Shown in pieces: positions 28,488 to 36,103 of a stretch of DNA of 63,440 bases (its first letter is position 1; each line of letters opens with the position of its first letter). Origin of the DNA: an uncultured bacterium (lineage in GTDB: Bacteria > Krumholzibacteriota > Krumholzibacteriia > LZORAL124-64-63); contig CAIWHK010000037.1 in assembly GCA_903912525.1 (NCBI GenBank), forward strand, positions 1-63,440. Reading direction: 5' to 3'. The notes below the pieces were generated by a model. The model did not search any database. It was not told where the DNA came from and saw only the letters and a list, made by a program, of their open reading frames with translations. The translations under genes and the position numbers were made by a program.

Positions 28488-30368
28488 CTAGAACGCCACC
28501 GTCCTCCCGACGTTCTGCTGCTCCAGCCAGGTCTGCAGGGGGGCGTAGTACTCGAGGAGCGCGGCGCTCGACAGGTCCTCGCCCGTCGCCTCGCGCATGA
28601 CCTGGGCCCAGTCGCGGGTGGCGCCCAGCCGCAGGATCGAATCCAGATAGTCGCCCGCCGCCTTACTGCCGTAGTAATTCGCCGCGTGCACGTCCTGGTG
28701 CAGGATCTCGCGGCAGATGTAGCGGTGCAACTGGTGCAGGATGACCTCGCTGAGCGCGTAGTCGTAGTACTGCGCCGGGTCGTCGATCACGTGCGTCTTG
28801 GTTGCCGGGTCGCACCATTCCTCGCCGCGCGGTTCGGGCGGGACGATGCCCTGGTAACGTGCCGCGTACTCCCACCAGCGCGTGTTGTAGAGGCTGCGCG
28901 GCAGGTCTTTCTCGTACAGGTCGTATTCCCAGTGGGTCATCGTGCCGCAGGCGAACGGCAGGAAGACCACGGGGCCCGTCAGCGCCTGGTTGAGCAGCCA
29001 GCGGATATTGTCGGGGGGCGCTTCGGCCGTCACAATGCCGGCCTGGGTCAGGTAGGGAACCTGCCCGGCAGCGAGCTCGATCAGCGTGCCGATGCCCTCG
29101 TGGAAGGCGCGGTTGGCGCCTTCGCGCAGGATGGGCGGCACCTCGGGCCGGCTGTAGGCGAGGTAGTAGTACACGTGGCCCAGTTCGTGGTGCGTCGTGC
29201 TGAACCACTCGTAGTTCGACTTGACGCTCATCAGGGCGCGAACGTCCTGGTCCAGGTCCACGTGCCAGGCCGAGGCGTGCGTGTTCTTGCGGCGCGCCGA
29301 ATCGGGCGGCAGTTCGTACAGGTCGCTGCGGGCCCAGAAGTCGGCCGGCAGGCGTGGGAAGCCCATCGAGACGTAGAAGCCCTCGGCCTGCTGCACGATC
29401 CAGCTGGGCTGCACCTGCTTCAGCTTCGCGTCGAGGTTGATGTCCTCGACGATGCCCGGCCAGGCCTGCCCGTAGCGGTTGTCCAGCCAGTGCGCCGGGA
29501 TGCGGTCGGGGACCGGCTGGTTGTAGCGGCGGGCCAGTTCGTAGCGTGTCCAGCAGTGCAGCTGCTGGTACAGCGGCATGATGCCGACGACCAGGTCGTC
29601 CATCAGCGCCATCATCTCGTCGGCGCTCATGCCGTAGTTGTCGGTCTCGAGCCCGAAGTACGACGAGAAGCCCATTTCCCGCGCGACACCGTTGCGCAGG
29701 CCCTGCAGGTCCACCAGCAGGTCCTTCAGTCGCGGGCCGACGTCCTTGCTGCATTCCCAGGCCGCCTGGCGCAGCTTCAGGTCGCGGTTGCCGGCCACCA
29801 TCTCGTCAAGCAGGTTGGGCGTCACCGATCGCTCGGGACGACCCGGCACCTTCAGCGTCCAGGTGGTCGCGTAGAGGCTGTCGGTGGCCTGGGCCTCGGT
29901 AGAAATCAGGTAACGCACGCGCTCACCGACCGGTGCGGGGTAGTGGGCCGCCAGGCGCCAGGCGGCGTTCATCTGCCGCTCCTGAAGGGGCGTCACGTCC
30001 CCGCGGCCGCGCATCACACGCAGCTTCTCGATGACCTCGGCGCTGCCCACGTAGTCGCCCAGCGCGCGACCGGCCTCGACGCGCGCGCGCGAATTCGCCT
30101 CGGTGATGTCGGACTCGGCGGTGAACTTGGCGCCCTCGGCGGCCGCCCACAGGGTCCGGTAGCGGGCGTTGTACTGCTCCAGGAACAGGGCGACATCCTC
30201 GGGGCCGGCCGGCTCGACTGCCAGTCCGGGCACCAGGGGCGGGGCCTCCGTGCGGCTGTGCGCCTCGACCGGTTTGGCCGCCCGTGTGTCCCGGGTCAGG
30301 TACCAGACGGACATGATGCCGGCCGCGAGCATGGCCATGCCGAGGCCGGCGAGGGTGCGCGGATGCAT
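28488..30368 (-). CDS. M2-family (ACE-like) zinc peptidyl-dipeptidase, membrane-anchored or exported
   Basis: 626 residues. The gluzincin motif H394-E-L-G-H398 is followed by Glu424 in REGANRAFHEGIG, giving the two His and one Glu zinc ligands; the spacing is two residues longer than in animal ACE. Further M2 signatures are LQGLRNGVAREMGFSSYFGLE and KNTHASAWHVDLDQDVRALMSVKSNYEWFSTTHHELGH. An N-terminal hydrophobic segment (LAGLGMAMLAAGIMSVWYL, about 5-23) acts as signal or anchor. ATG 30368 is preferred: AAAGGA lies 9 bases upstream, whereas the in-frame TTG at 30377 abuts it. Family members remove C-terminal dipeptides from peptides. It is separated from the DHS-like gene by a terminator. 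Confidence 0.92.
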   Translation of the reverse strand: MHPRTLAGLGMAMLAAGIMSVWYLTRDTRAAKPVEAHSRTEAPPLVPGLAVEPAGPEDVALFLEQYNARYRTLWAAAEGAKFTAESDITEANSRARVEAGRALGDYVGSAEVIEKLRVMRGRGDVTPLQERQMNAAWRLAAHYPAPVGERVRYLISTEAQATDSLYATTWTLKVPGRPERSVTPNLLDEMVAGNRDLKLRQAAWECSKDVGPRLKDLLVDLQGLRNGVAREMGFSSYFGLETDNYGMSADEMMALMDDLVVGIMPLYQQLHCWTRYELARRYNQPVPDRIPAHWLDNRYGQAWPGIVEDINLDAKLKQVQPSWIVQQAEGFYVSMGFPRLPADFWARSDLYELPPDSARRKNTHASAWHVDLDQDVRALMSVKSNYEWFSTTHHELGHVYYYLAYSRPEVPPILREGANRAFHEGIGTLIELAAGQVPYLTQAGIVTAEAPPDNIRWLLNQALTGPVVFLPFACGTMTHWEYDLYEKDLPRSLYNTRWWEYAARYQGIVPPEPRGEEWCDPATKTHVIDDPAQYYDYALSEVILHQLHRYICREILHQDVHAANYYGSKAAGDYLDSILRLGATRDWAQVMREATGEDLSSAALLEYYAPLQTWLEQQNVGRTVAF

Positions 30369-30537
30369 CGGGCGCAATCCTTTGCCGAAGTGGACGCCGC
30401 CCAGGGGGGCGTGTCGGCCGGTGCGCTCGGAGCCCGCCGCGGCGGGCGCCGGCGCCGGGCGGCCGCGGCGCGGAACCTAATGTGCCACAGGGGGGCCAAG
30501 GAGGAAAGCATCGATAGGGAAGGCTGCCGGCGGGCAC

Positions 30538-30570
30538 AAAAAGCAGGGGCCGCGCACCGGGCGCGGCCCC
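30538..30570 (-). terminator. Rho-independent terminator of the agmatinase/DHS-like operon
   Basis: Minus strand: GGGGCCGCGC (30570-30561) and GCGCGGCCCC (30555-30546), loop of 5, then tgcTTTTT (30545-30538). It lies 26 bases beyond the stop of the DHS-like gene. Confidence 0.8.
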
Positions 30571-30595
30571 TCGTCGCATCGCAGTCGGAACGGTC

Positions 30596-31633
30596 CTAGG
30601 TCCTGGCGCCGGAGTCGGCCAGCAGCTTGTTGTACTGCCGGGCCGTGCGTTCCTTCCACAGGCCGCTGTGCCAGGCGTCGCTGATCATCAGCGGCAACAC
30701 CAGCGTGGCCTCGGCCCACACCATCTGCTCGAAGGCGGTGTCGACCTTGCCCCACGAGCAGGCCTCCTGCAGCGTCGATCCCGACAGGGCGCCGTCGCGC
30801 TCGTCGGCCACGGTGATCTGTAGGGCGTATTTGTGCATGGGCTTCTCCTCGCCCAGGATGTCGGTGGCCACCACCACGTCCTGGGTGAAGTTCTTCGGCA
30901 CGCCGCCGCCGATCATGAAGATGCCCGTCTCGCCCGCCTCGATCTTGATGCGGGTCAGCTCGCGGAAGTCCGCCACCGAATCGATGGTCAGGTACTTCTC
31001 GTTGTGCCACTGGTGGTGCACCAGTCCGAAGCCCGCCGAGCAGTCGCTGAACGCGGGGCAGAAGATGGGCACGTCCTTCTTGTACGCGGCGTGCACGATC
31101 GAGTGCTCGCAGCCCAGGCCGCGCTTGTCCAGCCAGGCGCCCATCGCCTGGATGAACTCGCGCGACGAGTAGGCGCGCGGCTCAAGCGTGCCGGCGATCT
31201 CGGCGATCGCCATGTCGCATTCGCGCAGCTCGTCCTCGTCGATGTACGTGTCGTAGATACGGTCGATGCCCAATTCGCGCAGCTTCTGGTCGTCGACGGC
31301 GTGGGGGGCGCCCTTGTAGTGGCGGAAGCCCATGCCCTCGAAGAAATCCTGGTCGACGATGTTGGCGCCGGTCGAGACGATGGCGTCGACCATGTTGTTC
31401 TCGACCATCAGGGCCAGCGCATCCTTCAGGCCGGCGCTGCACAACGATCCGGCCAGCGTCAGGATCACGCTGCATTCGCGGTCGGCCAGCATCTGGTTGA
31501 GGATGCCCGTCGCGCGCGCGAGGTTGCGGGCCTGGAAGGCCATATCGCCGTAGGCCGCGGTCAGCGGCCGGGCATCGAAGCTCTTGACGTCTACGTGCTT
31601 GAGGACGTCGGACAGGATCTCTTTCTTGTTCAC
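30596..31633 (-). CDS. Deoxyhypusine synthase-family protein (bacterial; probable aminobutyl transferase)
   Basis: 345 residues homologous to archaeal/eukaryotic deoxyhypusine synthase: an NAD-fold with LTLAGSLCSAGLKDALALMVENNMVD, STGANIVDQDFFEG, GGGVPKNFTQD, and CSWGKVDTAFEQMVWAEATLVLPL. Lys296 in SWGK aligns with the catalytic lysine that carries the aminobutyl group. Bacteria lack eIF5A, so the acceptor must differ; homospermidine synthase-type activity with putrescine is the likely alternative. Its ATG overlaps the agmatinase stop by four bases; agmatinase supplies putrescine, which supports a polyamine role. Family certain, substrate inferred. Confidence 0.9.
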   Translation of the reverse strand: MNKKEILSDVLKHVDVKSFDARPLTAAYGDMAFQARNLARATGILNQMLADRECSVILTLAGSLCSAGLKDALALMVENNMVDAIVSTGANIVDQDFFEGMGFRHYKGAPHAVDDQKLRELGIDRIYDTYIDEDELRECDMAIAEIAGTLEPRAYSSREFIQAMGAWLDKRGLGCEHSIVHAAYKKDVPIFCPAFSDCSAGFGLVHHQWHNEKYLTIDSVADFRELTRIKIEAGETGIFMIGGGVPKNFTQDVVVATDILGEEKPMHKYALQITVADERDGALSGSTLQEACSWGKVDTAFEQMVWAEATLVLPLMISDAWHSGLWKERTARQYNKLLADSGART

Positions 31634-32529
31634 CGGGACTCTCCTTTGCCGAGGGCCGTGTGGTCGAAGGACAGGACGAAGGCCATCAGCTGGTAGGTCA
31701 GCCTCGCGGCCAGGAAATCGGGGGCCCGGTTCTCCGCGCGCGGCATCAGTTCCACGACGTCGAACCCGACCACCTGCCGCTCACGGCACACGGCCCTGAG
31801 CAGCCCCTTGAGCTGACGGTAGGTCAGCCCGCCCGGCTCCGGCGTGCCCGTCGACGGCATTTCCGACGGGTCGAGCACATCCAGGTCGATAGTGATGTAG
31901 ACCGGCCCCTTGATGCGGTCGAGGATGCGACGGGCCGTCGTGTCGATGTCCTCGATCTCGTGCGCGAAGATGGTCCGGCCGGGCACCAGCCGGGCCTTCT
32001 CCTCGACGTCCATGCTCCGGATGCCGACGGCCACATAATCGGCGCATTCGGCCGCCCGCGCCATGACGCAGGCGTGGTTGCACTTGGAGTGCTCGTACTC
32101 GTCCCGGCTGTCGCCGTGGGCGTCGAACTGCAGCACCGTCAGCCCCGGGTACTTCGCCGCGTGGGCCTGGATCAGGCCGATCGACACCGAGTGCTCGCCG
32201 CCAAGGCCGACGACCGTCCGGCCGTCCGCCAGCAGGGCCTCGGTCTCGGCCCGGACCGAGGCGACCATGGCCTCGGGCGAGTCGAAGCCGACCTGCGGGG
32301 CCATCGTCACGATCCCGGCGCGCCAGGGCTCCGAGTCGGTCTCGATGTCGTAGAGCTCCATGTTCGCCGAGGCGTGGAGCAGGGCGTCGGGGCCCTTGTC
32401 GGCGCCCTTCTGCCAGGTCGACGTGCCGTCGTAGGGGATGGGCAGCACGGCAAAGCGCGCCGATGCATAGTCCGGGGCTTCCGGCAAACCGCCGAAAGCC
32501 CCGGGATCTTTATGAAGATCCCGGGTCAT
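31630..32529 (-). CDS. speB: Agmatinase / ureohydrolase
   Basis: 299-residue binuclear-manganese ureohydrolase. The metal motifs are GGEHSVSIG, LQFDAHGDSRDEY (DAHxD) and ITIDLDVLDPSEMPSTGTPEPGG. MELYDIETDSE and PYDGTSTWQKGADKGPDALL match the agmatinase branch rather than arginase, giving putrescine plus urea from agmatine. The only usable start is ATG 32529 (an in-frame TTG sits at 32535); the first ~20 codons are encoded by strong inverted repeats and there is no good Shine-Dalgarno. It is followed by the DHS-like gene with a 4-base overlap and preceded, same strand, by the acidic-protein gene and a tandem repeat. Confidence 0.93.
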   Translation of the reverse strand: MTRDLHKDPGAFGGLPEAPDYASARFAVLPIPYDGTSTWQKGADKGPDALLHASANMELYDIETDSEPWRAGIVTMAPQVGFDSPEAMVASVRAETEALLADGRTVVGLGGEHSVSIGLIQAHAAKYPGLTVLQFDAHGDSRDEYEHSKCNHACVMARAAECADYVAVGIRSMDVEEKARLVPGRTIFAHEIEDIDTTARRILDRIKGPVYITIDLDVLDPSEMPSTGTPEPGGLTYRQLKGLLRAVCRERQVVGFDVVELMPRAENRAPDFLAARLTYQLMAFVLSFDHTALGKGESR

Positions 32530-32549
32530 GGGCAAACCAACTTTCGGCG
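32472..32549 (-). promoter_or_regulatory. Mutually exclusive hairpins covering the agmatinase start codon
   Basis: Read on the mRNA strand, state 1 pairs CGCCGAAAG (32549-32541) with CTTTCGGCG (32498-32490) and encloses the ATG (32529) plus an 11-bp perfect hairpin (32525-32515 with 32510-32500). State 2 is one large hairpin, 32504-32496 with 32480-32472 plus CGGC/GCCG, which uses the same bases as both state 1 stems. The pairing is directly visible; any regulatory effect is inference. Confidence 0.5.
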
Positions 32550-32580
32550 TGGAAGCGCGGTTCTGTGGAGGGGACTACTC

Positions 32581-32701
32581 GTCGTCTTTGTCCCAGTCGT
32601 CTTCGACTAGCCGTCGTCCTTGTCCCAGTCGTCTTCGACTATCCGTCGTCTTTGTCCCAGTCGTCTTCGACTATCCGTCGTCTTTGTCCCAGTCGTCTTC
32701 G
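32581..32701. repeat. 32-bp tandem repeat (3 full units plus 25 bases)
   Basis: Units start at 32581, 32613, 32645 and 32677 and are nearly identical; the first ends in TAG where others have TAT, the second has CCTTG for CTTTG. Each complete unit contains the small palindrome AGTCG-TCTT-CGACT. Units 3-4 encode the end and stop of the acidic protein (minus strand); the other copies lie between that stop and the agmatinase gene. Confidence 0.9.
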
Positions 32702-32973
32702 CCTGCGAAGTCATCTTCTTCGTCGATGTCGAAGTCGTCGTCCTCATCCATATCAAAGTCGTCGTCGTCGTCGAAGTCGTCGTCATCCTCGACGTCGGCG
32801 TCGTCCAGGTCGTCGTCCTCGTCTCCGCGGGCGCGCTTGGGCAGTTTCTGGCCCGGGCGACCCCCGAGGTCGTCACGGCGGTGCTTCTCGCGGGAACCCT
32901 CGTCGTACTTACGCTTGTTGCGGGGCTTGGATTCGCCCTTGCCGTCGCCGCGCAAGCTCTGCGTCACCAACAT
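32671..32973 (-). CDS. Small highly acidic protein with basic N-terminus
   Basis: 100 residues. The first half is basic and polar (RGDGKGESKPRNKRKYDEG ... KLPKRARG), the second nearly all Asp/Glu (DEDDDLDDADVEDDDDFDDDDDFDMDEDDD) ending EDDWDKDDG. A perfect AGGAGGT (32987-32981) seven bases before ATG 32973 supports translation. Such bipolar acidic proteins can act as histone-like, RNA-binding or cation-buffering factors, but no family is recognised. The stop lies within a 32-bp tandem repeat, so the C-terminal sequence may vary between strains. It is in the same direction as speB and the DHS-like gene; polyamine-related partnership is speculation. Confidence 0.75.
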   Translation of the reverse strand: MLVTQSLRGDGKGESKPRNKRKYDEGSREKHRRDDLGGRPGQKLPKRARGDEDDDLDDADVEDDDDFDDDDDFDMDEDDDFDIDEEDDFAGEDDWDKDDG

Positions 32974-33304
32974 CGCTCGGACCTCCTAAGGCCGGGCTGG
33001 TCGGACCTGGGAACACAACCGGGATGGAGCACGGCGCCATGGCAAACACTGGACATGACCAGCACTGGACCACGGGAAACGCCGCCCGGGTGATGAGCGG
33101 GCAAAAGGTAGAGGGAGTGGAAAGGCGGTGTCAAGAGGGTAACGGCAGTTTTTTTACCCCCCCGGAAAAGGTCCCTGTTGCACCGGCCCCGGGCCCTGTT
33201 CTATGTTCTCGCGCCAAATCCATACCGGACGCCAAATCCCGGCGGGAGCAGCGGCCTCGCCGTCCCGGGAGGGGTGTTTCGGACGATCAGAGGGGTTCCA
33301 GGCG
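32974..33304. other. Divergent intergenic region between the acidic-protein and SET genes
   Basis: 331 bases with no gene of its own. It holds the Shine-Dalgarno of the acidic-protein gene, a T7 run directly followed (after one A) by a C7 run at 33149-33163, and the candidate SET-gene promoter. An ATG at 33203 opens into the SET frame but is judged to lie upstream of the transcript start. Confidence 0.6.
33178..33207 (+). promoter_or_regulatory. Candidate promoter of the SET-domain gene
   Basis: TTGCAC (33178-33183), 18 bases, TATGTT (33202-33207). The -10 overlaps the ATG at 33203, so if this promoter is used that ATG is not in the mRNA and GTG 33305 is the start, leaving a leader of about 90 bases. 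Confidence 0.4.
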
Positions 33305-33832
33305 GTGACGGAGGTCCACCGGGTGGCCGACAGCATCTACATCGCGGACTGCGAGTTCGGGCGGGGCGTTTTCGCCGCCCGGCCCATCCGCAGGGGTGAA
33401 ACCATCCTGCGCTACCGGGGGCCGCGGTTCGACCGCACCGACCCCATCCACCACACCGAGCGGGCGGCCATGCTGCTGCAGACCGGCGCCCGGACCTATA
33501 TCCTGCCCGACAGCCCCGCAGTGCTGGTCAACCACTCCTGTGCGCCCAATGCCGGCCTGGTCGACAACCGCCGCCTGGTGGCCATCAACGACATCCTGCC
33601 CGGCGAGCAGGTCACCTTCGACTACTCCACCAGCATGGACGACGGCATCTGGACCATGGAGTGCCGGTGCGGCCACCAGGAGTGCCGGGGAGTCGTCAGG
33701 GACTTCCAGCAGCTGCCCGAGCGCCTGCGGGAGCGCTATCTGGCGCTGGGCATCGTCCAGGGGTTCATCACCCGCCAGTACCGGCAGCGGTCGGAGGATT
33801 CGGGCGGGTACGCCGACGCGGCGATCGCCTGA
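33305..33832 (+). CDS. SET-domain protein
   Basis: 175 residues forming a compact SET fold: IADCEFGRGVFAARPIRRGETILRYRGP (SET-N), PAVLVNHSCAPNAGLVDNR (pseudoknot motif NHSCxPN), LPGEQVTFDYSTSMDD (FDY), and a post-SET-like CRCGHQECRG with three cysteines for zinc. These are the catalytic lysine-methyltransferase signatures, common in eukaryotes and scattered in bacteria. GTG 33305 has AGGGG nine bases upstream; the longer frame from ATG 33203 adds 34 residues with no conserved features. The target could be a ribosomal, histone-like or other basic protein; the adjacent divergent gene encodes a protein with a Lys/Arg-rich N-terminus, but no link is shown. Confidence 0.85.
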   Translation: MTEVHRVADSIYIADCEFGRGVFAARPIRRGETILRYRGPRFDRTDPIHHTERAAMLLQTGARTYILPDSPAVLVNHSCAPNAGLVDNRRLVAINDILPGEQVTFDYSTSMDDGIWTMECRCGHQECRGVVRDFQQLPERLRERYLALGIVQGFITRQYRQRSEDSGGYADAAIA

Positions 33833-33856
33833 CCGGACGGCAAGCGGTGTGAAAAA

Positions 33857-33890
33857 GGCAAAGGGGCGGCCTGGCGGTCGCCCCTTTGCC
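33857..33890 (-). terminator. Bidirectional intrinsic terminator between SET gene and mqnD
   Basis: 12-bp perfect stem GGCAAAGGGGCG (33857-33868) / CGCCCCTTTGCC (33879-33890). On the minus strand it is followed by TTTTT (33856-33852), a canonical terminator for mqnD; on the plus strand it lies 24 bases after the SET stop. Confidence 0.85.
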
Positions 33891-33913
33891 TACCCGGCGG
33901 CAGTGGTCCCGGC

Positions 33914-34774
33914 TCAGTCCACGAACTCCAGATGGTCCACCTTCGGGATCAGCCCGGCCGCATGGCCCCGGCCCAGCAGCTCGGTGATGGCCGCCCGGCC
34001 GCGGTCGCCGTAGTCCAGCGTCCAGTCGTTCACGTACATCCCGACGAATTCGTCGGCCAGCTCGACGCCCATGTCGCGGGCCCAGCCCAGCGCGTAATCC
34101 AGCGCCGCGGCCCGGTTGTCCAGGCTGTAGCGGATCGAGGCGGTCAGGATGTCGCTGATGTCCTTCATCGCCGCACCGTGCCGCTTGTGGATGGCGTTGC
34201 CGCCCAACGGCAGCGGCCAGTCCGTGCGCCCGGTCGTCTCCCACCACCACTTGCCCAGGTTCAGGCACTCGACCAGCCCGGCTTCCTGGTACGTGAGCTG
34301 GCCTTCGTGGATGATCAGGCCGGCGGGGAACTCGCCCGAGACGACTCTCTGGATGATCTCGTCGAAGGGCACGACCACCGGATTCACCTTGCGGCCGCCG
34401 AGCTGGTCGACCGCCAGCTGCAGCTCGAGCCACGCCGAGGTCATCTTCCCCGGGATGGCGACGGTCATGCCCGCCAGGTCGGCCGGCGCGATGGCCTGCT
34501 TCGCGACGACCATCGGCCCGTAGCCGAAGCCCATGCTCGCCCCGGCCGGCAGCAGCGCGTACTTGTCCAGCACGTAGGCGTAGGCGTGGATGCTGATGGC
34601 CGTGATGTCCAGTTCACCGCGCGTGGCGCGCTCGTTCAGCGTCTGGATGTCCTGCAGCACGTGCTTGAAGCGGTACGGCCCGGTGTCGAGCTTGTCGCGG
34701 GCCAGCCCGTAGAACATGAAGGCGTCGTCCGGGTCGGGGCTGTGGCCGAGCGTCAGTTCGATGATGCCGGACAT
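33914..34774 (-). CDS. mqnD: 1,4-dihydroxy-6-naphthoate synthase (futalosine menaquinone pathway)
   Basis: 286 residues. The N-terminal LGHSPDPDDAFMFYGLA is diagnostic for MqnD, which converts cyclic dehypoxanthine futalosine to 1,4-dihydroxy-6-naphthoate. The periplasmic-binding-protein-like fold continues with AISIHAYAYVLDKYALLPAGASMGFGYGPMVV and LIIHEGQLTYQEAGL (conserved His/Glu). ATG 34774 has AAGGAG eight bases upstream; a longer in-frame reading has no supported start. No other mqn gene is in the window. It implies a menaquinone-based respiratory chain made through futalosine. It is downstream of, and perhaps co-transcribed with, the 34827-35924 gene. Confidence 0.93.
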   Translation of the reverse strand: MSGIIELTLGHSPDPDDAFMFYGLARDKLDTGPYRFKHVLQDIQTLNERATRGELDITAISIHAYAYVLDKYALLPAGASMGFGYGPMVVAKQAIAPADLAGMTVAIPGKMTSAWLELQLAVDQLGGRKVNPVVVPFDEIIQRVVSGEFPAGLIIHEGQLTYQEAGLVECLNLGKWWWETTGRTDWPLPLGGNAIHKRHGAAMKDISDILTASIRYSLDNRAAALDYALGWARDMGVELADEFVGMYVNDWTLDYGDRGRAAITELLGRGHAAGLIPKVDHLEFVD

Positions 34775-34826
34775 GGACTCTCCTTGCCGGCCGGCGGCCG
34801 GTCGCTGGGGGATCGGGAACGGGCGC

Positions 34827-35924
34827 CTACGAGCGGCCTCGCCGCACCAGCACCAGGGCACCGATGATAACCACCACGAGCGCCGCGGCCAAGGGCAGCG
34901 GAAAACCCCCGCCCTTGGCATTCTTCGCCGCCGACGTAGCCGACCCGGTGGCGCCCATCGGGGCCGGTTCGCTGAACAGGGGTTCGGGCGCGCCGGACGC
35001 GGTGCCGGGCGTCAGTCGCACCACAACGCTGGAGCCGGCCTCGATGGCCGGACCGGCCCGGCGCGCGTAATTGGGCACTGCGGCCTCGTCCGGGGCCTTC
35101 AGGCCCACGGCGTCCACGCCAACCGAGACGGGCGTGGTCAGCAGGCTCCACGATTCGACGGCCAGGTCGCTGCCCACCGGGATCTCGAGCACGCCCTTCC
35201 AGGGGGCGACGGCCGTCAGGTGCACGCGGGTCGAACCCGGCGTCAGCGGTACCTTCAGCAGGGCGCGGGTGCCCGAGACGGTGACCTCAACCGGTGTCGG
35301 TTCGGGGCCGCGCAGGTAACTGGCCTTGACGTCCGTGGCGCCGGCCGGCAGGGGCAGTTCCAGCGTCACGCTGCTGCCGCTTACGGTCGCCTGGGGGGTC
35401 GCCAGGTTCGTGACCTCGGCCAGCAGTTCCAGCGCCGCGGTGGTCTGGCGGTGCTGCACCACCAGGTTCAGGCCCTTGATGGCCACCATGTCGCGGGCGA
35501 CGGTCGTGCCGAAGACATCCAGCGTTACGGGGCCGGCGGTCAGGTCGGAACCGAGCTTTTGCCACCAGTAAGGCACGCCCTGATACCACACCGTCACGAT
35601 GTACGTGCCGATGTCCTTGACCGGGACGGCCGGCGCGGTGAAATCGCCCGATCCCGGCTTCATGTCCAGGACGTTGTTGGGCGTCCCGAGCACGTAGTCG
35701 ATCGTCACGCGGTCGGGCGTCCCGGTCTGGCCGGTCGTGGCGTCGCGGACCACGAATTGCAGGTCGGACGGGGGCCCGGTCGCGGCCTGGGCAGCGGCGT
35801 CCGTCGCGCCCGACAGGGCCAGCAGCAGGCACAACAGCCCGGGCAGCATCCCGGCCGTGGCCGCAGCGGCGATCCCGGGGCGCGCCTGACGGGGGCGGGT
35901 CCGCAAACAGGTGGCGATGGTCAT
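34827..35924 (-). CDS. Hypothetical exported protein with C-terminal membrane anchor
   Basis: 365 residues: signal peptide (GMLPGLLCLLLALSGATDAAA, cut near 45), an extracytoplasmic region of beta-sandwich character (FVVRDATTGQTGTPDRVTIDYVLGTP, TVWYQGVPYWWQKLGSDLTAGPVTLDVFG, then LPLPAGATDVKASYLRGPEPTPVEVTVSGTRALLKVPLTPG), a Pro/Ala/Ser-rich stalk, and a final span (LPLAAALVVVIIGALVLVRRGRS). This layout resembles carboxypeptidase-regulatory-like or cytochrome-maturation surface proteins, but no family is firmly recognised. AGGAAAGGAAG precedes ATG 35924. It is 52 bases upstream of mqnD. Confidence 0.7.
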   Translation of the reverse strand: MTIATCLRTRPRQARPGIAAAATAGMLPGLLCLLLALSGATDAAAQAATGPPSDLQFVVRDATTGQTGTPDRVTIDYVLGTPNNVLDMKPGSGDFTAPAVPVKDIGTYIVTVWYQGVPYWWQKLGSDLTAGPVTLDVFGTTVARDMVAIKGLNLVVQHRQTTAALELLAEVTNLATPQATVSGSSVTLELPLPAGATDVKASYLRGPEPTPVEVTVSGTRALLKVPLTPGSTRVHLTAVAPWKGVLEIPVGSDLAVESWSLLTTPVSVGVDAVGLKAPDEAAVPNYARRAGPAIEAGSSVVVRLTPGTASGAPEPLFSEPAPMGATGSATSAAKNAKGGGFPLPLAAALVVVIIGALVLVRRGRS

Positions 35925-36022
35925 CCTGGCTTCCTTTCCTGACGCCGGCGCGGGGGCGCGGCCGGCGGTGGGTCCGATCCTGTCCCGGGGTGACGGGCAG
36001 CGGCGGAAAACCGCCTGTCATC

Positions 36023-36051
36023 TTGAGTTCCCCGCGCCCATCCGGTACATT
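36023..36051 (+). promoter_or_regulatory. Candidate sigma-70-type promoter of the envelope cluster
   Basis: TTGAGT (36023-36028), 17 bases, TACATT (36046-36051), 53 bases upstream of the TPR gene start in the divergent intergenic region. It could drive the ten-gene cluster to 48722, since no terminator is evident inside it. Confidence 0.5.
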
Positions 36052-36103
36052 CCGGCCCAGTATCGGTCAACTTGCCACGCGGTTCAACCTGAGGGTGACG
36101 ATC

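Noticed and set aside
28386-30599. A 737-codon plus-strand frame opposite the M2 peptidase
   Set aside because: The antisense protein is low-complexity, while the minus frame has full M2 catalytic motifs.
32581-32701. CRISPR array
   Set aside because: The repeats are directly adjacent with no spacers and only three and a quarter units.
33203-33304. ATG 33203 as the start of the SET-domain protein
   Set aside because: The ATG overlaps the -10 of the candidate promoter and the added residues have no SET-related features.
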